Positions 1 through 10,642 are shown, counted from the stretch's first letter. The stretch: 64,000 nucleotides of DNA from Fertoeibacter niger (GCF_009380135.2 NZ_WHUT02000007.1:1-64000); one strand, 5' to 3'. Made by a program: numbers and translations. Notes: generated from the sequence alone by a model not told the origin.

Positions 1-354
1 CTTGACGTCGAACCTTCGCACATCTGCCTGCATCCCATAAGAACACAGGTCTTAACAATTCATGTGCTCAAGTTACCGAAGTAACCAGAACCCACAAACC
101 GTGAAGCTTTCAATCCCATCATCGGCCAAAGCCTAGAGACCCGATATGCTAGCTTTCGATCGTCGAAACGACCAAACCGCCCGCATATCTCTTCAGATAT
201 CATCAATGTCAAAGAGCGCAGACACAAAACAATCAGCAGCGCCAATACCTCAGCGCAACCAACCGCCTCATCTCCAGATTTCCAAACTTCCCGACTTCCG
301 CAGCACTTCCGCGCCGCCCCGCCGTTCCGTCCACCGTCACTTCCGCTTCGGTGA
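1..354 (-). other. Probable rRNA operon leader (16S gene lies just left of the window)
   Basis: Read on the minus strand this stretch has no credible gene but looks like the transcribed leader of an rrn operon. It carries a boxA-like antitermination motif (GCTCTTTGACA, complement of 207-217), followed by GAAGAGATATG and GGGCGGTTTGG, a pattern I know from leaders just ahead of 16S rRNA in Rhodobacterales. It ends at the window edge without reaching the start of 16S, which would lie a few bases to the left. An inverted repeat GTTAC-CGAA-GTAAC sits at 72-85. The 16S assignment is inference because no rRNA sequence is present. Confidence 0.65.
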
Positions 355-360
355 GGCGGT

Positions 361-388
361 GTTTAGGCCCAGAGGAAAAAACCCGCAA
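361..388 (-). promoter_or_regulatory. Candidate rrn promoter
   Basis: On the minus strand a -35-like TTGCGG (complement of 383-388) is separated by 16 bases from CTAAAC (complement of 361-366). T-rich sequence lies immediately upstream (391-420), as in an UP element, and the boxA leader lies downstream. Position and context fit an rRNA promoter, but the -10 box is not canonical. Confidence 0.45.
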
Positions 389-433
389 GAGCAAAAAAAC
401 AGAATGATGACACTTTTTTCGAAATGGCCATAT

Positions 434-495
434 GTTGCGCAATATCTTGGGGTTGGCGCAACTATAGCCACAAAATGCCCCCGGGTTGGCGCAAC
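434..495. promoter_or_regulatory. Three GTTG/CAAC dyads upstream of the rrn promoter
   Basis: GTTGCGCAAT (434-443) and two identical GTTGGCGCAAC elements (452-462 and 485-495, within a shared GGTTGGCGCAACT) lie 45-110 bases upstream of the candidate rrn -35 box. Repetition, dyad symmetry and location suggest binding sites for a regulator. Its identity cannot be read from the sequence. Confidence 0.35.
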
Positions 496-600
496 TTTTT
501 GTCGGGGCGAAACGTGGCGGGCCCGGGCCTGCACAAACAAAAACCCGAGGCCGCGGGTTATCCACAGACTCAGGCTTTGATCGGACGGTCAAACTGCGAT

Positions 601-1218
601 TCAGGCGCTGCGCAGCCCCGCTCGGCGCAAACTCCGCGCAGCGCGCCACGCCAGAAGTGCCACAACCAGACCCAGATAGAGCAGCGGTTCGGCCGCCCAG
701 GTCTTGACCAGCATCACATAGTGCACCGCTCCCGCTATGGCCGCGAGATAGGTCAGCTGGTGCAGCCGCTGCCAGCCCGCAGCACCCATGCGCCGGATCG
801 ACAGGTTGTTCGACGTGATGGCCAGCGGCAGCAACAGCGCGAATCCCACCATGCCCACGATGATATAGGGGCGTTTCGTCAGATCAGCCCCGATTTCGCC
901 CCAGCGCAGTTGCAGGTCCAGCAGCAGCCATGTCAGCAGATGCAGCGCCACATAGAAGAATGCCAGCAACCCCACCGCCCTGCGGAAACGGATCAGGTTC
1001 ACCCCGGTCAGCCAGCGCAGCGGGGTGATGCACAGCCCCGCCACGATCAGTTGCAGGGCCACCTCGCCCAGTTGCCGCTCTATCACCTTGACCGGATCGA
1101 CACCCAGCCCGCCGGTGAACACCTGCACCACCAGCAGCCCCAATGGCACCAGCCCCAGCAGATAAACCGCCAAGGGCGGCACAGGGCGCAACGCGCCGTT
1201 GATGCGCTGCGCGTTCAT
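601..1218 (-). CDS. msrQ: MsrQ, haem-binding membrane subunit of the periplasmic methionine sulfoxide reductase
   Basis: This 205-residue protein has about six hydrophobic segments and belongs to the YedZ/MsrQ branch of ferric reductase-like membrane proteins. Conserved histidines are visible in FFYVALHLLTW, QRLHQLTYLA and GAVHYV and are the likely haem b ligands. In known systems MsrQ passes quinol-derived electrons to the molybdoenzyme MsrP, which repairs oxidised methionines in periplasmic proteins. The start codon overlaps the msrP stop by one base (TGATG), so the two genes are translationally coupled, msrP first. Length is usual for the family. Confidence 0.93.
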   Translation of the reverse strand: MNAQRINGALRPVPPLAVYLLGLVPLGLLVVQVFTGGLGVDPVKVIERQLGEVALQLIVAGLCITPLRWLTGVNLIRFRRAVGLLAFFYVALHLLTWLLLDLQLRWGEIGADLTKRPYIIVGMVGFALLLPLAITSNNLSIRRMGAAGWQRLHQLTYLAAIAGAVHYVMLVKTWAAEPLLYLGLVVALLAWRAARSLRRAGLRSA

Positions 1219-2138
1219 CAGAAATCCTGCGCCAGATCCTGCCCGGCATAAAGGCTTGCCACCTGTTCGCCATAGCCGTTGAACATCTGCGTATCCACGC
1301 GCGGCGCAAAGAAGCCACCACCGATGCGACGCTCTGACGCCTGGCTCCAGCGCGGGTGATCGACCGTCGGGTTCACGTTCGAATAGAACCCGTATTCACG
1401 CGGTTGCAGCATGTTCCAGGTGGTCTGCGGCATCTCTTCCACGAGGCTGATCTTCACGATGCTCTTGATGCTCTTGAAGCCGTATTTCCACGGCACCACC
1501 AGCCGCATCGGCGCACCGTTCTGTTTCGGCATGGGTTCGTCATAAAGACCCGTGGCCAGGATGGTCAGCGGGTTCATCGCCTCGTCAAGCCGCAGGCCCT
1601 CACGGTAAGGCCAGTCGAGGTAGCCTGCGCCGATGCCCGGCATTTCCTCGGGGCGCACCAGCGTCTCGAAGGCCACGAATTTCGCGCCCGGCTGCACGCC
1701 CACGCGGTTCAGCAATGTGGCCAGTTCAAACCCCACCCAGGGGATCACCATCGACCAGGCCTCGACACAGCGGAAGCGGTAGATGCGTTCCTCCAGCGTC
1801 ACGCCGGTCAGGATGTCGGCCAGGTCATAGCTGCCGGGCTTGTCCACAAGCCCGCCGATCTCGATTGCCCAGGGGTCCACGGTCAGCGCGTCGGCATAGC
1901 GGGCGGGGTCGGCCTTATCCAGACCGAACTCGTAAAAGTTGTTGTAGCTGGAAATCTCTTCCAGCGTGTTCGGGGTTTCGTCGGTGGAAAGGGCGCTCTT
2001 GCCCGCGCCGATACTGGCAGCGGCGGGCCCGGCCAGCGCCAGTGCCCCGGCGGCGCCGATCAGTTGGCGGCGGCTCATCCACACCGCCCGCGGCGTCACA
2101 TCTGACCAGTTCAGGTCACTCCGGTAGACATTGCGCAT
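1218..2138 (-). CDS. msrP: MsrP, Tat-exported molybdopterin catalytic subunit of methionine sulfoxide reductase
   Basis: The protein is about 306 residues and matches MsrP/YedY closely, with [12 protein letters not shown] near the N-terminus, [11 protein letters not shown] containing the cysteine that coordinates molybdenum, and the C-terminal [12 protein letters not shown] and [13 protein letters not shown] twin-arginine signal ([10 protein letters not shown]) precedes a hydrophobic stretch, so it is exported folded to the periplasm. I chose the ATG at 2138 (protein begins MRNVYRSDL) because GAGGG lies about five bases upstream; in-frame ATGs further upstream are less well placed. It repairs methionine sulfoxide together with MsrQ, encoded immediately downstream. 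Confidence 0.93.
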   Translation of the reverse strand: MRNVYRSDLNWSDVTPRAVWMSRRQLIGAAGALALAGPAAASIGAGKSALSTDETPNTLEEISSYNNFYEFGLDKADPARYADALTVDPWAIEIGGLVDKPGSYDLADILTGVTLEERIYRFRCVEAWSMVIPWVGFELATLLNRVGVQPGAKFVAFETLVRPEEMPGIGAGYLDWPYREGLRLDEAMNPLTILATGLYDEPMPKQNGAPMRLVVPWKYGFKSIKSIVKISLVEEMPQTTWNMLQPREYGFYSNVNPTVDHPRWSQASERRIGGGFFAPRVDTQMFNGYGEQVASLYAGQDLAQDF

Positions 2139-2481
2139 CTTTTCCCTCATCATCCTTGCCTTGCGAAAATGCGCCATCCGCGATGAAAAACCAAGAAAAC
2201 TTGTCTCACGTTTGGGATACGCTGCTGAAACATCGGGCCCGCGCCGCGGCGGGAAACAGGCAGATGCTTCGCCTTGGGCAGAGTTTCGTTACACCGGCGC
2301 CCGTCACGGGCGATCACTCTGCGTCACAGGTTTTTGACTGGATGATTCCACAACCTGCGGCTTAGCTTTCGTTCCCACCGGGTCAATCCCCGCTCACGCG
2401 AATGCGAGTGTCATCCGGCAGCAGCGCTGCTGCGTCTCCCTGATGCCAAGCCAATTTGGCGATCAAACGGGAGTGACACCA
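2139..2481. other. Intergenic region between msrP and the fasciclin gene
   Basis: These 343 bases hold the divergent promoters of msrPQ and the fasciclin-like gene; I see no convincing gene. A perfect 16-base palindrome GCAGCAGCGCTGCTGC lies at 2418-2433, and an inverted repeat GCCAA-N6-TTGGC at 2445-2460 sits just upstream of the fasciclin start. Either could be an operator or hairpin. Confidence 0.4.
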
Positions 2482-2970
2482 ATGATCCGCAGAACCTTTC
2501 TGGCAATGACCACCGCCACGCTTCTGGCTGCCCCGGCCTTTGCCGACAGCCATGCCATGACCAAGGACATCGTTGATACCGCTGTCGAAGCGGGCAGCTT
2601 CACAACGCTGGTCGCCGCCGTGCAGGCTGCCGGTCTGGTGGAAACGCTGAAGGGCGAAGGCCCGTTCACCGTTTTCGCCCCCACGGACGAGGCCTTTGCG
2701 GCCCTGCCCGCCGGCACGGTAGACAACCTGTTGCTGCCTGAAAACAAGGATCAACTGGTGGCCGTGCTGACCTATCACGTTGTTCCGGGCGCGGTGATGT
2801 CGACCGACCTGAGCAACGGCATGAAGGCCGCCACCGTGCAGGGTGGTGAAGTGACCATCATGACCGAAGGCGGCGTGAAGGTGAATGACGCCAATGTCGT
2901 CACCGCCGACATCGCCGCGTCGAACGGCGTGATCCATGTGATCGACAAGGTTATCCTGCCGCCGATGTGA
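2482..2970 (+). CDS. Secreted fasciclin (FAS1) domain protein
   Basis: A 162-residue protein with a cleavable signal peptide (MIRRTFLAM, hydrophobic core, likely cleavage after AFA) and a single FAS1 domain. FAS1 hallmarks are visible: [17 protein letters not shown] (first conserved block) and [10 protein letters not shown] (YH motif), ending with [12 protein letters not shown]. The start at 2482 is preceded by GGGAG; an in-frame ATG 39 bases upstream would spoil the signal peptide. FAS1 proteins are extracellular or periplasmic adhesion-type proteins; the ligand is unknown here. It is transcribed alone and ends at a strong terminator shared with clpB. Confidence 0.9.
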   Translation: MIRRTFLAMTTATLLAAPAFADSHAMTKDIVDTAVEAGSFTTLVAAVQAAGLVETLKGEGPFTVFAPTDEAFAALPAGTVDNLLLPENKDQLVAVLTYHVVPGAVMSTDLSNGMKAATVQGGEVTIMTEGGVKVNDANVVTADIAASNGVIHVIDKVILPPM

Positions 2971-2987
2971 TCCGGCACGGGCAACAA

Positions 2988-3013
2988 AAAGGCCCCCGGT
3001 GACGGGGGCCTTT
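2988..3013. terminator. Terminator between fasciclin gene and clpB (possibly bidirectional)
   Basis: A perfect 11-bp stem AAAGGCCCCCG/CGGGGGCCTTT with a GTGA loop lies between two convergent genes. A-tract and T-tract flanks mean it can terminate transcription from both sides. Confidence 0.85.
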
Positions 3014-3046
3014 CCCTTGAAACACGCCCGTTCAACCGATGCACGG

Positions 3047-5659
<2,613 letters not shown>

Positions 5660-5735
5660 CGGCATTCTCCTGTGCAAAAGCCCCCGGCATTCCCCCGCCC
5701 GCTGCGCGGCACGGCCCGTCCGGGTCTTGTGTCAG

Positions 5736-5764
5736 ATCTGGGAACCTGCGGGGCGAAGTTCAAG
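5736..5764 (-). promoter_or_regulatory. Candidate heat-shock (RpoH) promoter of clpB
   Basis: On the minus strand CTTGAA (complement of 5759-5764) is followed 16 bases later by CCCAGAT (complement of 5736-5742), roughly the CTTG ... C-rich/AT pattern of RpoH promoters. It lies about 80 bases upstream of the clpB start. The match is partial, so this is supported mainly by clpB being a classic RpoH target. Confidence 0.35.
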
Positions 5765-5878
5765 CCCGTGCTTCAAGCAGCTGTGATGCTGCCTGCCCCT
5801 GCAAATGCGGAACTTTTTGCCCATGTCTGCATTGTGACCACAGTTGTGATCACGTTCAGGCACAAAGGAAACGCCGAC

Positions 5879-6067
5879 ATGGCCTCCACCGCCGCCAGCA
5901 TCGCCGCCGTCATCCATGAGGCCGTGTTTCGCCATCTTGAGGCCGCCGTGGCCTTTGTTGCCACAGGCATGGCCCCGCCACAGCCGATTCCGCTGCGCGT
6001 TGCCGTGACGACAAGTCACCCGGCCACCTTGCGCCAGCAGATGCGCGCTGCCGGGCGCAGAACCTGA
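5879..6067 (+). CDS. Small hypothetical protein (62 aa)
   Basis: A 62-residue reading frame with a well-placed AAAGGAAA ribosome binding site and codon use like neighbouring genes (GC-rich third positions). It is Ala-rich (MASTAASIAAVIHEAVFRHL), with an amphipathic first half. I do not recognise a family. It lies 31 bases upstream of another small gene on the same strand, and the two probably share a transcript. A long antisense frame over clpB ends with the same residues but is not credible. A TGTGATCACG dyad lies about 30 bases upstream. Confidence 0.5.
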   Translation: MASTAASIAAVIHEAVFRHLEAAVAFVATGMAPPQPIPLRVAVTTSHPATLRQQMRAAGRRT

Positions 6068-6098
6068 CATGATCCACGTTGTTCCCATGAGGTCCGCC

Positions 6099-6341
6099 AT
6101 GCGTATCATCTCTGCCCAGGTTGAACATGCCCGCTATGCCCGTGACTTCGGGCAGGTCGAGGCGACGGTGAGCCTGCTGATCAAGGATATGGGCCGCCCG
6201 GTTCCCTATATCGTGCGCCTGTTTACCACCGAACCGGCACGCGGCGCCGAACCCTTGCGCAAGCGGCTGGAGGACAGTGCAAAGGCGCTGTATCTGGCGC
6301 GCTTTGCCGCGCCGGAAATGCCCTTCAGTCGCGCGGCTTAG
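6099..6341 (+). CDS. Conserved-looking hypothetical protein (80 aa)
   Basis: Beginning at the ATG with GAGGT six bases upstream the protein is 80 residues (MRIISAQVEHARYARDFGQV...). An in-frame ATG at 6069, one base past the previous stop, is an alternative. The protein is soluble, with mixed charge and no signal peptide or cysteines; its central YIVRLFTTEPARG is typical of a folded small domain. Family unknown to me. Its 3' end overlaps the convergent gene at 6325-7098 by 17 bases. It probably forms a two-gene unit with the 62-residue gene before it. Confidence 0.65.
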   Translation: MRIISAQVEHARYARDFGQVEATVSLLIKDMGRPVPYIVRLFTTEPARGAEPLRKRLEDSAKALYLARFAAPEMPFSRAA

Positions 6342-7098
6342 GCTTTACCAGCCGTGCCGGGCGAATATCCTCGGCTGCCTTGAACAGCGCGAAGGTCTGG
6401 TTGACGTAGTTCACCACGCCGGAAATCTTTTCCATGTAGCCGGTCAGTTCCGGCGTGCGTTCCACCTCCACCACCTGCACCGGGCGGTCGGGGCCATCGC
6501 CCTCGAACTGCACATAAAACAGCGGCTCGCCGCGTTTCAGGATGATGTCCTTGGCCGGCTCGTGCCACTCGAACGCCCACATCAGCGGGCGCGGCCAGAC
6601 ATTGATCGGGAAACGCCCGCCAAAGATCGTGCCGGGCAGCGGCGTGGGGCGGTAATGCGCAAAGGATGCAAGCTGCGTCAGATAGACCATTTCATCGGCG
6701 ATAAAGCAGTAGGGCAGGCTCAACTGCACCGTGGGCCGGTCGGGGTAGCGCCATTCAACCTCGGATACCAGCGTCAGCACCTCGGCCAGCTTTGAGCCGC
6801 GCACCGGGCTGGCCACCCCGGCACGGTTGATCAGATGGGCCTTGCCCTTGTCGTCGCGGCCAAAGCCGATGTGGATGTCGAACGGGCATTTCACCACGAA
6901 ATAGCGGCTTTCCATCTGGATCACCGCCGGGCAGCGGCTGGCCGATTTGGCATGCGCCTTGTTGGTCTGGCGGAACATCACCCGTTCCGGCGGGTCATAC
7001 AGCACCGCGCCCTTGTCCTGTGTCAGAAACCAGCCCACGGTGATCGGGCCGTTCTTTGGCCCGTCGTCCTCGCGGGTATGGGTGATGTTGATCTGCAT
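6325..7098 (-). CDS. Hypothetical cytosolic protein (257 aa)
   Basis: The ATG at 7098 follows GGGGG spaced four to five bases away; an upstream in-frame ATG has no such signal. The 257-residue product has no signal peptide or clear membrane segment and is rich in aromatic residues (VWPRPLMWAFEWHEPAKDI). Two cysteines occur (SRCPAVIQ and VKCPFDIH). I do not recognise a catalytic motif; it reads as a conserved protein of unknown function. It is followed on the minus strand by nothing obvious and starts about 50 bases downstream of the cutC stop, so it may be the third gene of the kinase-cutC transcript. Confidence 0.7.
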   Translation of the reverse strand: MQINITHTREDDGPKNGPITVGWFLTQDKGAVLYDPPERVMFRQTNKAHAKSASRCPAVIQMESRYFVVKCPFDIHIGFGRDDKGKAHLINRAGVASPVRGSKLAEVLTLVSEVEWRYPDRPTVQLSLPYCFIADEMVYLTQLASFAHYRPTPLPGTIFGGRFPINVWPRPLMWAFEWHEPAKDIILKRGEPLFYVQFEGDGPDRPVQVVEVERTPELTGYMEKISGVVNYVNQTFALFKAAEDIRPARLVKPKPRD

Positions 7099-7148
7099 GC
7101 CGACCCCCTGTCTTTTGCTGCCACCGTCACCTGCCGCCTGTCCCGAAG

Positions 7149-7856
7149 TCAACCGGTCAGCGCCGATTTCAGCGCGCGCACCCGGGAGGCATCGGTCTGG
7201 CGCATCTGCGGCGCTGCAAAGCCAAGGGCAACTGCCGCAGTGTCGGCAGCGAAAGCCGCGCTACAGGACGCATGCACCTCGGCCAGCGGCAGATGGCGCA
7301 GCGCCCCGATGGTCTCTGCCGTGATTCCAGCCCCCGGCATGACCGCAATCCGCCCCGCCGCATGGGCGAAGATACCGGCCAGCGCCGCCGCCCCCTGCGG
7401 CGCAGTCAGCGCCCCGCCGGATGTCAGAATCCGCTGAAACCCCAGTTGCACCGCAAGATCAATGGCCGCGCGGAAATCCGGCCCGCACAGATCGAAGGCC
7501 CGGTGCAGCGTCAGCCCCATGCCCCGCGCCTCGGCCACCAGTTCGGCCAGAACGGTGTGGTCCAGGGCGCGGCCACGCGTGGCCCCCAGCACCACACCGG
7601 CCAGCCCCGCCGCCCGCGCCGCGCGGATGTCGGCACGCATCACCGCCACCTCGGCAGCCGAAAAGGCAAAATCCCCCGCCCGGGGCCGGATCATTGCAAA
7701 CACCGGCAGGCCACAGCCCGCAGCAGCAGCCATCAACCCCGCCGAGGGCGTCAGCCCGCCCAGTTCCAGCGCGGCACATAACTCGATCCGGTCGGCCCCG
7801 CCCGCAACAGCGGCCTCCAGCCCCGCGACCGTATCGACGCACACCTCAAGCAGCAA
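7149..7856 (-). CDS. cutC: CutC-family TIM-barrel protein
   Basis: A 235-residue CutC protein: it opens LLLEVCVDTV with the repeated GGADRIELCAAL and continues with LGGLTPSAG, MIRPRAGDF, ATRGRALDHTVL, TLHRAFDLC and ILTSGGA, all family signatures of this TIM barrel. CutC was first linked to copper tolerance, but its biochemical role is unsettled. I place the start at a TTG (7856), giving the usual MLLEVCVD beginning; it overlaps the upstream kinase by 11 bases, with a GGGGGG tract inside the kinase end as ribosome binding site. A second TTG 18 bases upstream is possible. The overlap indicates coupled translation with the kinase. Confidence 0.88.
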   Translation of the reverse strand: MLLEVCVDTVAGLEAAVAGGADRIELCAALELGGLTPSAGLMAAAAGCGLPVFAMIRPRAGDFAFSAAEVAVMRADIRAARAAGLAGVVLGATRGRALDHTVLAELVAEARGMGLTLHRAFDLCGPDFRAAIDLAVQLGFQRILTSGGALTAPQGAAALAGIFAHAAGRIAVMPGAGITAETIGALRHLPLAEVHASCSAAFAADTAAVALGFAAPQMRQTDASRVRALKSALTG

Positions 7857-8739
7857 AGGCCTGCCCCCCTGCAATCGCCGCGCCTATCAGCCCCGGCTCC
7901 ACCGTGTTGCGTGCGGGCACCAGCAGCGGGGCCGTGCCACCGCGCAGCACCCGCGCCCGCACGGCCATATCCAGTGCGGCAATCAATGCAGGCACATTCG
8001 CCAGCCCGCCACCCACCGGCACGATGGTTGCCCCCACCACGTTCAGCACCATGGCCAGCGGCCCTGCCACCAGATCCAGCCACACCGCCACCGTGCGCCC
8101 TGCGTCAGCATCGCCGGCCTGCCAGCGCGCCAGCAACGCCACCGAATCCGTGGCCTGCCCCGTCAGATGTGCATGCAGCCGCTCGATCCCGCGCGCGCCG
8201 CCCACGGTATCGACGCAACCCGCCAACCCGCAGCCGCAAACGAAATGCGGCACATCCACCCCCAGTGGCCGCGCGTTCAGCACCGGCCCGTGCCCCCATT
8301 CCCCGGCAAAGCCCCCCGCCCCCGTCACGATGCGCCCGTCGATCACCAGCCCGCCACCCACACCGGTGCCCAGAATCACGCCAAAGACATTGCGGTGCCC
8401 TGCGCCCGCGCCCTGCACCGCCTCGGCCAGCGCGAAACAATCGGCGTCATTGCCAACCCAGACCCGCAGGCCCAGCCCGGCGGCCAGTTCGGCCGCCACC
8501 ACCCGCCCGTTCACCGCTGGCACATTGGCGCAGGTCAGCACGCCAGTTTCCGGATCCACCACCCCGGCGATGGAAATCGCCACCCCCCGCGCGCCGGGCG
8601 GCAAGAACCCCGCCAAGGCAGCCACAAAGGCGGGAAACTCCGCAGGCGTCGGCGTATCGCCCAGTGTGGTCAAGGCACCGCCGGCGCCAACCCGCGCCGC
8701 CTTGATCCGGCTGCCGCCTATGTCACATGCTATCAGCAT
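7846..8739 (-). CDS. ROK-family sugar kinase, N-acetylglucosamine kinase-like
   Basis: A 297-residue ROK protein. Visible motifs are the phosphate-binding CDIGGSRIKAA at the N-terminus, GNDADCFALAEA, ILGTGVGGG, the catalytic-loop GGFAGEWGHGPV and the zinc-binding CGCGLAGC that follows a histidine. The residue after the zinc motif that is usually Glu is Asp here (CVDT). The arrangement fits NagK-type phosphorylation of N-acetylglucosamine or another recovered sugar, but the exact substrate is not determined. It is the first gene of a unit with cutC and is divergent from pyrF. The ATG follows GGGGGCGGA. Confidence 0.85.
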   Translation of the reverse strand: MLIACDIGGSRIKAARVGAGGALTTLGDTPTPAEFPAFVAALAGFLPPGARGVAISIAGVVDPETGVLTCANVPAVNGRVVAAELAAGLGLRVWVGNDADCFALAEAVQGAGAGHRNVFGVILGTGVGGGLVIDGRIVTGAGGFAGEWGHGPVLNARPLGVDVPHFVCGCGLAGCVDTVGGARGIERLHAHLTGQATDSVALLARWQAGDADAGRTVAVWLDLVAGPLAMVLNVVGATIVPVGGGLANVPALIAALDMAVRARVLRGGTAPLLVPARNTVEPGLIGAAIAGGQAFAA

Positions 8740-8852
8740 TCCGCCCCCGTTTTTTCCCCGATACCACGCCCCGCAGCGCCGTCAACAAACGCGGCTTGAC
8801 AGCCGCCCCCGCGCGCCGCATCACCGCCCGGCCTTGCCGGGAAGGAAACATC

Positions 8853-9563
8853 ATGGCCGCAGCCCCAACCGCCGATGACCGCCTGATCGTGGCGCTGGAT
8901 GTGCCCAATATCGTGCAGGGGCTGGAACTGGCCAGCCGGTTGGGCGATGCGGTGTCATTCTACAAGATCGGTCTGGGCATGCTGACCGGCGGCGGTTTTG
9001 CCCTGGCCAACGAGCTGAAGCAGGAACATGGCAAGCGCATCTTCCTTGACCTGAAGCTGTTTGACATCGGCGCCACGATCGAGGCTGCCGTGCGCGGCAT
9101 CGCCCAGTATGACCTTGATTTCCTGACGGTGCAGGGCGACCCGCAGGTGGTGCGCGCTGCGGCCATCGGCAAGGGCGGCTCGGGGATGAAGATTCTGGCG
9201 GTAACGGTGCTGACCTCGCTGGACCGGGCCGATCTGGATGCCAACATGATCCGCGCCGGTGATCTGTCCGAGGTGGCTGTCGAGCGTGCCGCGCGAGCGC
9301 TGGCCGCCGGGGCCGATGGCGTGATCACCAGCCCGCAAGAGGCGGCGGCGATCCGCGCGCTGCCCGAGGCGCGCGGCAGGCTGATCGTGACGCCCGGCGT
9401 GCGGCCCAAGGGGGCGGTGGCGGGTGATCAGAAACGCATTGCCACCCCGGCGCAGGCCATAGGTGACGGGGCCGATCATATCGTGGTGGGCCGCCCGATC
9501 TGGCAGGCCGCCGACCCGCGCAAGGCGGCGCTGGCCGTGCTGGCCGAACTGCCGCCGCTGTGA
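8853..9563 (+). CDS. pyrF: Orotidine 5'-phosphate decarboxylase
   Basis: A 236-residue PyrF that converts OMP to UMP, the last step of de novo pyrimidine synthesis, in the cytosol. The first block is LIVALDVP, the catalytic motif FLDLKLFDIGATI contains the Asp-x-Lys-x-x-Asp array, and the phosphate-binding end is VTPGVRP...GADHIVVGRPI. The ATG at 8853 has GGAAGGA upstream; an in-frame ATG at 8727 would overlap the divergent kinase start and add a non-family extension. It is a monocistronic gene. Confidence 0.96.
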   Translation: MAAAPTADDRLIVALDVPNIVQGLELASRLGDAVSFYKIGLGMLTGGGFALANELKQEHGKRIFLDLKLFDIGATIEAAVRGIAQYDLDFLTVQGDPQVVRAAAIGKGGSGMKILAVTVLTSLDRADLDANMIRAGDLSEVAVERAARALAAGADGVITSPQEAAAIRALPEARGRLIVTPGVRPKGAVAGDQKRIATPAQAIGDGADHIVVGRPIWQAADPRKAALAVLAELPPL

Positions 9564-9597
9564 ACGGCGCTGCGGGCCTGCTTGCCCGCGACACATG

Positions 9598-9622
9598 AAA
9601 AAGGGCAGCCCGAAGGCTGCCC
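9598..9622 (-). terminator. Terminator of the Pro/Ala-rich protein gene
   Basis: On the minus strand GGGCAGCC-TTCG-GGCTGCCC is followed by TTTTT, a textbook intrinsic terminator with a stable tetraloop, 30 bases past the stop of the gene at 9652-10002. It also separates that gene from pyrF. Confidence 0.9.
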
Positions 9623-9651
9623 GTCACTGGTAAATTCAGAAAACCCGTCCG

Positions 9652-10002
9652 TCAGTTTGCCGGAGCCGGGGTTTCAGGGGCGGCGGGGGCCGCTTCGGGG
9701 GCGGGGGCCGCTTCAGGCGCGTCCGGTGCTGGTGTATCCGGCGTGATGGTCGCCTCGGGTGCCGGTGCCGCGGGGGCGGGGGCCACGGGATCTGCCGGGG
9801 CTGCATTGTTCTCGATGCTTACAGCCGGGGCGTCAGCGGGCCCGACGGCATCCGGCGTGCCTGCAAAGGCCAGCCACAACACCCCCAGCAGCACCACAAC
9901 GGCGCCCAGGATGAAATAGATCGTGTTGCCCGACCCGCGCGTTCCGTCCACATGAACGGTCGTGTTGGGCTGCGGATCATTCTGCGTGCGATAGTCGCTC
10001 AT
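9652..10002 (-). CDS. Small single-span membrane protein with Pro/Ala/Glu-rich tail
   Basis: A 116-residue protein: a polar N-terminus (MSDYRTQNDPQP), one strong membrane segment (IYFILGAVVVLLGVLWLAFAG, about residues 28-48), then a low-complexity tail of APAP/PEAAPAPEAA repeats to the end. The layout suggests an inner-membrane anchor with a flexible periplasmic tail, as seen in many Rhodobacterales hypothetical proteins. GGAGA lies eight bases before the ATG. It is transcribed alone, with a strong terminator. Confidence 0.75.
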   Translation of the reverse strand: MSDYRTQNDPQPNTTVHVDGTRGSGNTIYFILGAVVVLLGVLWLAFAGTPDAVGPADAPAVSIENNAAPADPVAPAPAAPAPEATITPDTPAPDAPEAAPAPEAAPAAPETPAPAN

Positions 10003-10375
10003 GGGTCGTCTCCATTTCTGGTCAGATACCGCTACAACCCGCTGCGCATCGGTCTGGTTCCTTGCCGTGCCGCCCGCGCGCGGATTGCCGCCCGGGGCAG
10101 CACCGCATCACACTTGAGCCAAGGCCTTGTTACACACACAGCCATCGGCCCCGGCCGCAGTTTGCAGCCAGCCTGACCCACGGGGACCGCTTGCTGAGGG
10201 CGAGGCTCGCGGTTCAGCGCGAATGAGCGTGCAGCCCTTGGCCCACGCGCATCTTGCAGGCGGCGGCGAAGACACATCAGGGCAGCGATGGCGTGAGGCG
10301 CCAAAGGTTCATTGCCGTTTCAGAGGCAAAGCCCCTGCGGCAAGGCTGCGCTGCCAGCATCGGGGCATTGTGCCC
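10003..10375. other. Intergenic region without recognisable features
   Basis: These 373 bases separate the Pro/Ala-rich protein gene from the end of nfeD. Possible frames here lack ribosome binding sites and family resemblance. I see no RNA gene or clear terminator. Confidence 0.4.
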
Positions 10376-10642
10376 TCAGTCGTTGATGTCCTTGTGCCAG
10401 ATCTTCACCTGACCCTCGCGCAGGCCGAACAATTGCCGCATCACGAACCAGGCCGCCAGCGACACCAGACCAAAGACCAGAAGCAGCGCCGCCACGCCGA
10501 CCGACAGGCCAAAGCCCACCAGTACCCCCGTCACCACCGCGCCCACGGCAAAGCCAAGAAAGATATAGCCCGGCAGCAGCACCTCCAGCACGCCAAGGCC
10601 AAACCCCGCCACCACCCAGACCCACCAGATGTTCAACATCAT
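10376..10642 (-). CDS. NfeD-like membrane protein (partner of QmcA)
   Basis: An 88-residue short NfeD-family protein: three hydrophobic segments fill residues 4-70 (WWVWVVAGFGLGVLEVLL; FLGFAVGAVVTGVLVG; ALLLVFGLVSLAAWFVM), followed by a short polar tail. It lacks the large soluble domain of long NfeD proteins. Short NfeD proteins are typically encoded directly after SPFH/stomatin genes and are thought to work with them in membrane organisation. Here the ATG overlaps the qmcA stop by four bases (ATGA). Confidence 0.85.
   Translation of the reverse strand: MMLNIWWVWVVAGFGLGVLEVLLPGYIFLGFAVGAVVTGVLVGFGLSVGVAALLLVFGLVSLAAWFVMRQLFGLREGQVKIWHKDIND

Noticed and set aside
1-600. Replication origin suggested by a DnaA box and direct repeats
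   Set aside because: There is only one DnaA box, no AT-rich unwinding region and no origin-associated genes. The boxA leader and promoter-like sequence fit an rRNA operon better.
9663-9800. Tandem repeats in the Pro/Ala-rich tail considered as a mobile or CRISPR-like repeat
   Set aside because: They are in-frame codon repeats of a low-complexity protein tail with no spacer structure.
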